Shown piece after piece: positions 5,222 to 10,376 of a stretch of DNA of 10,376 bases. Numbering within the stretch: position 1 is the stretch's first letter; the number at the start of each line of letters is the position of its first letter. The notes under the pieces are model-generated. The model saw nothing but the letters and a program-made list of their open reading frames with translations. It made no database searches and was not told where the DNA came from. This DNA is from Lachnospiraceae bacterium UBA3401 (GTDB lineage: Bacteria; Bacillota; Clostridia; Lachnospirales; Lachnospiraceae). The DNA is taken from NCBI GenBank assembly GCA_002358575.1, contig DEPD01000097.1, positions 19,262-29,637 on the forward strand. The letters are read 5' to 3'. The translations under genes and the position numbers were made by a program.

Positions 5222-5593
5222 TTATTCTTTGTCCATGTTGATCACTTCTAATACATATGGTTTTATTCGCTCAGGCACTTTATCTATTCTTTTTTCAAGA
5301 ATCTCAAATGGTCCCCAAGCATAGGAAGACAAGAGATCCAATGCGTCTTCTGACACATCATCGCTCGATGAGATGACAACTATTTGCAGCAAATCAGTTA
5401 ATTCATCACGAATATCAGCAATATAATGATCTTGTTTATAATAGGGGTCCATAAACCAATCCAAGGCAAACAAGAGACTTTTCTTTTTCTCGTTATCATC
5501 ACCCATAAGAACCTCTCTAATTGCTTCAATTCCTGTTTTTATTATTTCTTTCTCATTTGCGCCATATGTAATATAACGAACATTGCTTTCCAT
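5222..5593 (-). CDS. Small hypothetical protein
   Basis: I do not recognise this 123-residue protein. It is acidic, rich in charged helices (GIEAIREVLMGDDNEKKKS, then EDALDLLSSYAWGPFEILEKR), soluble, and without signal peptide or membrane segment. Two helical-repeat-like units (LLFALDWFMDP and DALDLLSSYAWGPFEIL) recall HEAT-type or immunity-type small proteins, but that is only an impression. GAGG lies 4 nt before the ATG, inside one of two copies of a duplicated leader. The codon use looks ordinary and the frame has no competing gene, so it is likely real. Confidence 0.75.
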   Translation of the reverse strand: MESNVRYITYGANEKEIIKTGIEAIREVLMGDDNEKKKSLLFALDWFMDPYYKQDHYIADIRDELTDLLQIVVISSSDDVSEDALDLLSSYAWGPFEILEKRIDKVPERIKPYVLEVINMDKE

Positions 5594-5597
5594 AAAA

Positions 5598-5640
5598 CCT
5601 CACAATTTAAGACTTCTTAAAACATACCCTCACAATTTAA
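5598..5640 (-). repeat. Duplicated leader with two ribosome sites
   Basis: The 13-bp sequence CCTCACAATTTAA occurs at 5598-5610 and 5628-5640, 30 bp apart. On the minus strand each reads TTAAATTGTGAGG. The downstream copy serves the 123-residue gene. The upstream copy is followed by ATG TTT TAA, a two-residue frame. A short tandem duplication is the simplest cause. Confidence 0.6.
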
Positions 5641-5680
5641 AAACTCTTCGCAATCTTCTACAATATTATCAAATCTGTTT

Positions 5681-6124
5681 TCATAATTTTACCAAAAACA
5701 TAAAGCAGAATATTATACCAATAAACAACCATATACTTAATATTTTAACTATGTGACAATTCAACGATTTTTTTGAACAGTTGCTAATTTTGTATTGTTT
5801 TCTCGAAAATATAACAGAGAATATCACACCAATAAACAACCATAGAATTAACATTTTTAAATCATTTAATATAAAATTATACAATTTCCAGTTTTCATAC
5901 CTACTATAGTTTGGATCTGAAATATCATCATATGCGATATATGCAATAAATGTATTGTATAAAGCGAAGATTGAATAAACCATTGTAAATGGAATTATCC
6001 ACCCATATTTTAACGGTTTCTTTTTTATTCGTTTCCAAATCGCCACAATTCCCATCAAAATAGAAAATAAAAATAACCCGATAAAAAAATAATTCATTAT
6101 ATCCACATATGTATCAATCCGCAT
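5681..6124 (-). CDS. Small multi-pass membrane protein of unknown function
   Basis: The 147-residue protein has about four hydrophobic segments: near residues 12-30 (FFIGLFLFSILMGIVAI), 40-63, 89-108 (MLILWLFIGVIFSVIF) and 127-146 (LSIWLFIGIIFCFMFL), separated by basic loops (KRIKKKPLK). It therefore sits in the cell membrane. The last two segments are near copies, made by an internal duplication with 111-bp offset. The ATG at 6124 has AGGAG 6 nt upstream; a longer frame from a TTG at 6151 is less likely. I do not recognise a family. It lies downstream of another small membrane protein, separated by repeat copy B. Confidence 0.75.
   Translation of the reverse strand: MRIDTYVDIMNYFFIGLFLFSILMGIVAIWKRIKKKPLKYGWIIPFTMVYSIFALYNTFIAYIAYDDISDPNYSRYENWKLYNFILNDLKMLILWLFIGVIFSVIFSRKQYKISNCSKKSLNCHIVKILSIWLFIGIIFCFMFLVKL
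5717..5844. repeat. Internal duplication in the membrane-protein gene
   Basis: The identical 17-mer ACCAATAAACAACCATA occurs at 5717-5733 and 5828-5844, 111 bp apart, with further similarity either side. It encodes WLFIG(V/I)IF twice, 37 residues apart. Between the copies, GAACAGTTGC (5775-5784) resembles an end of the MITE-like family (GAACAGTT). Confidence 0.65.
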
Positions 6125-6155
6125 ATAACACTCCTGAAAGCTATCTCCCAAATTA

Positions 6156-6224
6156 GGAACTGTTAAGAATTAACTTTGCAAATTTAGCCAAGTCAGATGT
6201 AAAGATTACTTCTTTAACAGTTCC
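6156..6224. repeat. MITE-like inverted-repeat element, copy B (69 bp)
   Basis: The element starts GGAACTGTTAAGAA and ends TTCTTTAACAGTTCC. It is flanked by TTA at 6153-6155 and 6225-6227. The right-hand TTA is the TAA stop codon of the next minus-strand gene, so the duplication preserved that stop. The interior differs from copies A and C. Confidence 0.85.
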
Positions 6225-6425
6225 TTAGGTATTTCGGCACAAACGAGCAACAATTCCAGAAAGAATACAAGAGCCAAGAACATACGCCCAAACACCCTTA
6301 TTTATAACTTTTTGAAAAGAATTATTATCCCAATCATTACAAACTGAAATGGCAATCAGCAAAACGAGTCCAATTATGGTCCATATAAACAATATTTTAT
6401 AGACTGTTTTTCTATTCTTTCTCAT
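6225..6425 (-). CDS. Small two-segment membrane protein, unknown function
   Basis: The 66-residue protein begins MRKNRKTVYK, then a hydrophobic segment (about 10-27, ILFIWTIIGLVLLIAISV), an acidic loop (CNDWDNNSF) and a second hydrophobic segment (about 45-60, VWAYVLGSCILSGIVA) before a basic tail. A basic N-terminus suggests the start stays inside. AGGAG lies 6 nt before the ATG at 6425; the adjacent ATG at 6428 is too close to it. Its TAA is part of the target duplication of copy B. Its promoter seems to use the end of copy C. I do not recognise a family. Confidence 0.7.
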   Translation of the reverse strand: MRKNRKTVYKILFIWTIIGLVLLIAISVCNDWDNNSFQKVINKGVWAYVLGSCILSGIVARLCRNT

Positions 6426-6469
6426 CATTCTCTCCTATAATTCTGGTCGTGAAGTTCCCAATATAACCT

Positions 6470-6497
6470 ATTATATTCACTTTTTAGGAACTGTAAA
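6470..6497 (-). promoter_or_regulatory. Promoter with its -35 inside repeat copy C
   Basis: On the minus strand TTTACA (6492-6497) lies in the terminal repeat of copy C. A 16-nt spacer leads to a perfect TATAAT (6470-6475). It points at the 66-residue membrane-protein gene, leaving a leader of about 40 nt. The insertion may have created or replaced this promoter. Confidence 0.6.
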
Positions 6498-6541
6498 GAA
6501 ATAGACAAATCAAAATGCATGGGCTATTTATTCATAGTTCC
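6487..6541. repeat. MITE-like inverted-repeat element, copy C (55 bp)
   Basis: The element starts GGAACTGTAAAGAAATAG and ends CTATTTATTCATAGTTCC. It is flanked by TTA at 6484-6486 and 6542-6544. The right TTA is the TAA stop of the GH31 gene. The core GGGCTATTTATT is shared with copy A, so the two are the closest relatives here. Confidence 0.85.
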
Positions 6542-8950
6542 TTAAACACTAAAGCTAATTTCCAGCAATCTGTTCTTTGCAACATATGGCACAGGCATCT
6601 GCCGTACTATATTTTCATAAGCCGATTTATCAGATTTGCATAAATTTTCATAAATCTTATTCTTCTGATTATTGTCCATCTCAAGTCGTGTGATAATCTT
6701 GCGGATTGCCTCTATTCTCTTCTTGTCTGCCTGCTCTACAAAGTGTACAGATATTTCATATTGCACACCCGATGCAACGCCTTCAATTGTGACATGCAAA
6801 CGCCCATTGTCATCTACCTTAACAGGATATGCTTTATCATCTGCTTTAACAATCACTTCACCAGACAAAATATTGCAGAATACAAATTGATACCTTCTTG
6901 GTTTAGTACCTATACCTGCTGCTTCTATCTTACAAGAAAATCTCACTTTTTGGACATCTTCTTTTTGCTCCGACACAAATGTTGTGTCAATGCGCTTCCC
7001 GTCCTGCTCCTCATACAGCGTATAACTTCCATTTCCATTTGTGATATACACTTTTAGCTGCTCTGGATTATTCACATCATTTGTATATTTTCGGTCATCC
7101 AACACAAAAAATCCACCTTCTTTGAGTAAAACTGGAATCTCTTCCAACCAGCGCATCATTGTAATCTTTCGACCACCCACATACTCATCACCTGTAAAAA
7201 AGTCCGTCCATTTTCCTTGTGGTAACCAGACATCCACTTTTGCCATGCCTTCCGGTTCACTCTTTGTTGTCACAGGTGCCACAATCATCTGACCGCCGAA
7301 TAGATACTGATTTGAACACTGGTATGCTTCTTCCTCGTCAGCCCAGCCATAATACATTGGTTCTATCAAAGCAGTCCCATTTTCCGTAACCTTAACAGAC
7401 GCAGAATATAAAAACGGAATCATTCGATGCCGCAGACGCAAATATTTCTCTGCAATCAGTCCTGCGCCATTTCCATATGCCCATGGCTCCTTTGTAAACG
7501 TATCGGAATTGCTACTATGCAGACGATTAATTGGACTAAATACACCAAATTGCACAAAACGTACATACAATTCATCATCTTTATAACCACCCATGTGACC
7601 GCCAATATCATGACTCCACCAACAATAGCCCGCATTTGATGCCGTCGCCGTAAAATAAGGCAGATATTGTAGGCTTTCCCATGTCACATAGGTATCACCT
7701 GAAAAACCTAATGGATAACGGTGGGAACCAATACCACTGTAGCGCGACAAAATCAACGGCTCCTGTCCCACACCATTATCCAGAAAATGATAGTGGTTTA
7801 GCGCCCAGAGTGGGTCCAAGCCCTCCAACTTCGAGTCACTCCCCTGCTGCCAGTCAATCCACCAGAAATCCACCCCGTCATGTTCATATGGTTTATGAAG
7901 TACCTTGAAATAAGCATTAATGAACGTCGCATCCGTCATATCAAAAGGAATTTGCTGTTCACTTTCTGGGTCAATGCCTACAGCTCCTGCCATCTCTCGA
8001 TAGCAATCCTCAAAGTATCGCACACCCAACGCGGGGTGCAAGTTCAGCGTGGTGTGCAGATTTTTCTCGTGCAGCTTCCTCAGAAAGCGTCTGTAATCTG
8101 GAAATAAATCAGTATTCCAACTATAGCCTGTCCATCCATCACTACCACCGTGCAGCGCATCATTTTTTCCATTTGCTGTAATCTGCATATGCTCGTCCAA
8201 CGTAGTAGACCAATGCCAATCCATGTCCACTGTCGCAACTGTCAGCGGAATTTCACGCTTCTCAAAATTTTCAATTGTATGAAGATACTCTTTTTCTGTA
8301 TAGGCGTGATATCTGCTCCACCAATTACCCAACGCAAATCTTGGAATCAATGGAGTCTCTCCACAGATGGAAAATAGCGCCTTCAACGCTTCTCTATAAT
8401 CCTTTCCATACGCAAACACATAGCAGTCCAATTGCGCGTACTCCCGCCTTGCCAGCATTCCGTCCTCACCCAAAATTAGTGACTGACTATCATCTAAAAG
8501 CGCTACACCGTTTTTTGAAACGACGCCATACCCCAGCGTCAACTTCTCCACCTTACACTTCCCATTGTCAAAAGAAATACATTTTTCGCCGTCGCAACCG
8601 TCCAGTGTACGATATGTACCTAAGAGATTTTCACTATTATTTAGATACAACTTTTCTTCCTGTCCAGAAAAAATCACATAGCTGCCCGCAATCGTGCCGC
8701 TCCATACCAGCATCACTTTGTCTGTAACAATCCTAAGTTCTTTGTCTGTTCGTTCCACAGAAAATGAAACTTTTGGCATTTTTCGATACCATACAGTCTG
8801 CGTTGCCTTATCGCAAAAATGTCCCTCTGGCTCCTGCTCAATACGAAAGAGTTTGTCCTTTAATATAGTAATACGCGAATTTCCCTCTAACACCATATTT
8901 TCTTGTAATGCCACAGGTTCTGTCTTTGCAATTAAATGCTTATCCAACAT
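6542..8950 (-). CDS. GH31 family glycoside hydrolase (alpha-glucosidase-like)
   Basis: This 802-residue retaining glycosidase cleaves non-reducing alpha-glycosides. An N-terminal beta-sandwich of about 200 residues leads to the TIM barrel starting near PRFALGNWWSRYHAYTEKEY, with TVDMDWHW. The nucleophile is expected at D366 in WWIDWQQG and the acid/base at D419 in GFSGDTYVTW; SHDIGGHMGG and PINRLHSS follow. C-terminal beta domains and an unusual charged helical tail of about 55 residues complete it. WWIDWQQG replaces the more common WxDMNE-type motif, so it belongs to a divergent GH31 group and the substrate is uncertain. No signal peptide is seen, so it acts on imported sugars. AGGAGG lies 8 nt before the ATG. 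It stands alone, without a transporter or regulator nearby. Confidence 0.93.
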   Translation of the reverse strand: MLDKHLIAKTEPVALQENMVLEGNSRITILKDKLFRIEQEPEGHFCDKATQTVWYRKMPKVSFSVERTDKELRIVTDKVMLVWSGTIAGSYVIFSGQEEKLYLNNSENLLGTYRTLDGCDGEKCISFDNGKCKVEKLTLGYGVVSKNGVALLDDSQSLILGEDGMLARREYAQLDCYVFAYGKDYREALKALFSICGETPLIPRFALGNWWSRYHAYTEKEYLHTIENFEKREIPLTVATVDMDWHWSTTLDEHMQITANGKNDALHGGSDGWTGYSWNTDLFPDYRRFLRKLHEKNLHTTLNLHPALGVRYFEDCYREMAGAVGIDPESEQQIPFDMTDATFINAYFKVLHKPYEHDGVDFWWIDWQQGSDSKLEGLDPLWALNHYHFLDNGVGQEPLILSRYSGIGSHRYPLGFSGDTYVTWESLQYLPYFTATASNAGYCWWSHDIGGHMGGYKDDELYVRFVQFGVFSPINRLHSSNSDTFTKEPWAYGNGAGLIAEKYLRLRHRMIPFLYSASVKVTENGTALIEPMYYGWADEEEAYQCSNQYLFGGQMIVAPVTTKSEPEGMAKVDVWLPQGKWTDFFTGDEYVGGRKITMMRWLEEIPVLLKEGGFFVLDDRKYTNDVNNPEQLKVYITNGNGSYTLYEEQDGKRIDTTFVSEQKEDVQKVRFSCKIEAAGIGTKPRRYQFVFCNILSGEVIVKADDKAYPVKVDDNGRLHVTIEGVASGVQYEISVHFVEQADKKRIEAIRKIITRLEMDNNQKNKIYENLCKSDKSAYENIVRQMPVPYVAKNRLLEISFSV

Positions 8951-9013
8951 GCAAATATCCTCCTATTTTTGATTTTTTAAATTTCTCCTAATTTTATTCA
9001 TTCATTTTTCTAT

Positions 9014-9042
9014 ATTGTATCAGAATTAGCACAGAATTTCAA
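9014..9042 (-). promoter_or_regulatory. Promoter of the GH31 gene
   Basis: On the minus strand TTGAAA (9037-9042), a 17-nt spacer and TACAAT (9014-9019) form a good sigma-A promoter. The leader before the GH31 start is about 55 nt. The AT-rich palindromes upstream (9055-9210) may carry regulator sites. Confidence 0.8.
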
Positions 9043-9360
9043 TTTGACTCTGTTACAGTTAAGCCATGCACAAATGATTGTGTAATATAACTGTGAAAGC
9101 TTGTTCACTAAGGGCATATTTCACAATGATTTCTATAAGGTAGACGCCCAATATAAATAATTTACCAACTAATTTGAAAATTATTTATCCATAATGATTG
9201 TACTGTACAAAGGTGTGATTTACTTTAAAAAACTTTGTTTTATCTTTAAGAAAATATTACGATAAAGCGAAATCCTCTGGCAACGGTAGCCCAAGAATAA
9301 ATGTATTCGTTTTGTGTTCTTTGTTAGTAACACGTCTATTAATTGAATATTTATTCAATA
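9043..9360. other. Noncoding gap between GH31 and fic with several palindromes
   Basis: No credible gene is seen. Palindromes are ACAGTT / AACTGT (9055-9060, 9089-9094) enclosing CACAA-ATGA-TTGTG (9069-9082); a perfect 11-bp pair ATAAATAATTT / AAATTATTTAT (9153-9163, 9178-9188); TTGTAC-T-GTACAA (9198-9210); and ATTGAATA / TATTCAAT (9342-9349, 9352-9359), just past the fic stop. The last could weakly end fic transcription, although no T-run follows. The 9055-9210 palindromes lie upstream of the GH31 promoter and could be operators. Confidence 0.5.
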
Positions 9361-10092
9361 CTATATAAAATACTTGCACTTCTCCAAATAAAACTGCTGC
9401 TCTTTTTCAAACAAATTAATTAACTTATTAAGAGATTTTTCTTCCCTATATTCTTTCAATGCTTCTAAATACTCATTTCTGCTTGCATCTTCAATCACAA
9501 TCGGCACAATATTATTCTTCAGGCACTCCCTAAAAAGGATTAATCTGCCTGTTCTGCCATTACCATCTTGAAAAGGATGAATACTTTCATATTTTGCATG
9601 AAATTCAACCAATACAGAAATATTTACATCTTGCTTGTCATACCAATTCATTAATATATACATTTCTTCAGTAACATTTTCTGGTCTTGCCGTCTGATAC
9701 ATACCAATCATATTTGGACGCTGCTTATAATCACCGATGGCATACCCATTAGCACGATCCTCAAATACCCCAGACTTCAACTCATAATGGAATTGTTTTA
9801 TCAGTTCCTGTGATAATGGTTCATCCAATGTATCCAACATTTTATTGAACATAAGAAAATGACCATTCATTTCCTCAACATCTTTCGCTCTATAATAATC
9901 ATCAGATTTTGGCAGAGTTCCACTATCAAACAAAGAAGCGGTCTGTTCCTCAGTAAGAGTACTTCCTTCAATCTTATTCGAGTTATAAGCAAATAAACGT
10001 TGTGTATATGCGTACACACCAGATCTGTCAAATCTTTCTCTTTCTATTTTAAACCTGCTTAATAAGAAATCCAAAAACTCTTTATTATTCAT
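9361..10092 (-). CDS. Fic domain protein (class II, likely AMPylase)
   Basis: Fic enzymes transfer AMP (or another nucleotide moiety) to a hydroxyl side chain of a target protein. The 243-residue protein has the full core motif HPFQDGNGRTGR (172-183), with H172 the catalytic base. It also has an N-terminal inhibitory helix with SNKIEG (38-43), the (S/T)xxxE(G/N) pattern that puts E42 over the active site, which makes it class II, self-inhibited. The IGDYKQRPNMIG flap that holds the target follows the family pattern. The start at 10092 has AAAAGGTGA just upstream; a GTG at 10149 lacks one. No signal peptide or antitoxin gene is seen beside it. The target is unknown. Confidence 0.93.
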   Translation of the reverse strand: MNNKEFLDFLLSRFKIERERFDRSGVYAYTQRLFAYNSNKIEGSTLTEEQTASLFDSGTLPKSDDYYRAKDVEEMNGHFLMFNKMLDTLDEPLSQELIKQFHYELKSGVFEDRANGYAIGDYKQRPNMIGMYQTARPENVTEEMYILMNWYDKQDVNISVLVEFHAKYESIHPFQDGNGRTGRLILFRECLKNNIVPIVIEDASRNEYLEALKEYREEKSLNKLINLFEKEQQFYLEKCKYFI

Positions 10093-10141
10093 ATTATTCA
10101 CCTTTTTATATATACCTATGTAATTACTGATTCCACTTTTT

Positions 10142-10150
10142 ATTATCACA
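10142..10150 (-). promoter_or_regulatory. Possible extended -10 box for fic
   Basis: On the minus strand TGTGATAAT fits an extended -10 (TG-N-GATAAT). The -35 region 17 nt upstream (TTTAAT) is poor, as is usual with extended -10 promoters. The leader would be about 45 nt. Confidence 0.35.
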
Positions 10151-10281
10151 TGTATAGATAAGCAATTAAAAAAAGCTTTAAAAAATCAATATAGGTAGTA
10201 ATTGTTCTATATATCCAACATCTAATTTAATGTCTGTATAACTAAAATATCTGTGCTATTAATTGTTCCTCCATTACTTTT

Positions 10282-10344
10282 TTAATCTATCAGAATAGGT
10301 ATGTGGAATAACGACTGATACAATTCCTGTTTTTTACTCATCAT
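10282..10344 (-). pseudogene. Short open frame, possible gene remnant
   Basis: A minus-strand ATG-ATG start opens a 20-residue frame (begins MMSKKQELYQSLFH) that stops at 10282. Downstream, short protein-like stretches appear in other frames (MEEQLIAQIF, then GYIEQLLPILIF), which looks like a small gene broken by frameshifts. No good ribosome site precedes the ATG. It may be a decayed gene, a true small peptide, or chance. The rest of 10151-10361 shows no other gene. Confidence 0.25.
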
Positions 10345-10361
10345 CTATAACTTTTACCTTA

Positions 10362-10376
10362 GGAACTGTAGAAAAA
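10362..10376. repeat. MITE-like element, copy D (cut by the window edge)
   Basis: TTA at 10359-10361 is followed by GGAACTGTAGAAAAA to the last base. This is the same end and the same flanking triplet as copies B and C. The other end lies outside the window. Confidence 0.7.

Noticed and set aside
5747..5784. A full degenerate MITE copy inside the membrane-protein gene
   Set aside because: One end (GAACAGTT) is convincing, but the other (AACTATG) is only partial and no 3-bp duplication is visible. It is kept only as a hint in the duplication finding.
6151..6151. TTG start of the 5681-6124 gene, nine codons upstream
   Set aside because: The inner ATG at 6124 has AGGAG at 6 nt. The TTG abuts the mobile element and lacks a ribosome site.
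9265..9295. Riboswitch-like string (CCTCTGGCAACGGTAGCCC) between GH31 and fic
   Set aside because: It resembles fragments of known aptamers only loosely. I could not fit the conserved core of any class, and no gene starts just downstream on that strand.

Overview
The window is AT-rich DNA with strong AGGAGG-type ribosome binding sites, consensus sigma-A-like promoters, TTG/GTG as well as ATG starts and a tRNA without an encoded CCA. Together these suggest a Firmicute, most likely a gut-type Clostridia (Lachnospiraceae-like). That placement is inferred; nothing in the window names the species.

Layout. Positions 1-561 hold the tail of an unknown gene and a CYTH-domain phosphatase/cyclase-type protein. 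Thymidine kinase (tdk, minus) converges on it. Upstream of tdk lie a palindromic mini-element, a terminator and a tRNA-Leu with anticodon AAG and its own consensus promoter. Positions 1498-5065 form an RNA end-repair neighbourhood: KptA/Tpt1 RNA 2'-phosphotransferase (minus), then about 1.1 kb of noncoding but highly structured DNA, then a 4-nt-overlapping pair (plus) of an ATP-dependent RNA ligase and an HD-Pnk end-healing enzyme (HD phosphoesterase plus 5'-OH polynucleotide kinase). The noncoding gap contains a 39-bp palindrome, a 145-bp inverted-repeat element, a consensus promoter feeding a candidate structured RNA of about 260 nt, a second possible small RNA with an intrinsic terminator, and a hairpin leader for the ligase.

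Positions 5222-6425 hold three small minus-strand genes of unknown function, two of them membrane proteins. Positions 6542-8950 encode a large cytosolic GH31 glycosidase with its own promoter. Positions 9361-10092 encode a class II Fic (AMPylation-type) protein. The right edge holds a short possible gene remnant.

Scattered through the window is a family of 55-69 bp MITE-like elements with terminal inverted repeats starting GGAACTGTT and 3-bp target duplications (CAA, TTA, TTA). There are three complete copies, one cut by the window edge and degenerate remnants. Each complete copy sits at the 3' end of a minus-strand gene: two are in the TAA stop codon itself, and one supplies the last codons and stop of tdk. 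One copy also appears to supply a -35 box for the next gene.

The most interesting biology is the RNA-repair neighbourhood. Ligase plus HD-Pnk make a self-contained heal-and-seal module, while KptA removes 2'-phosphates that such a module is not expected to leave. The promoter-driven structured RNA between them is a candidate substrate, regulator or unrelated ncRNA; the sequence alone does not decide.
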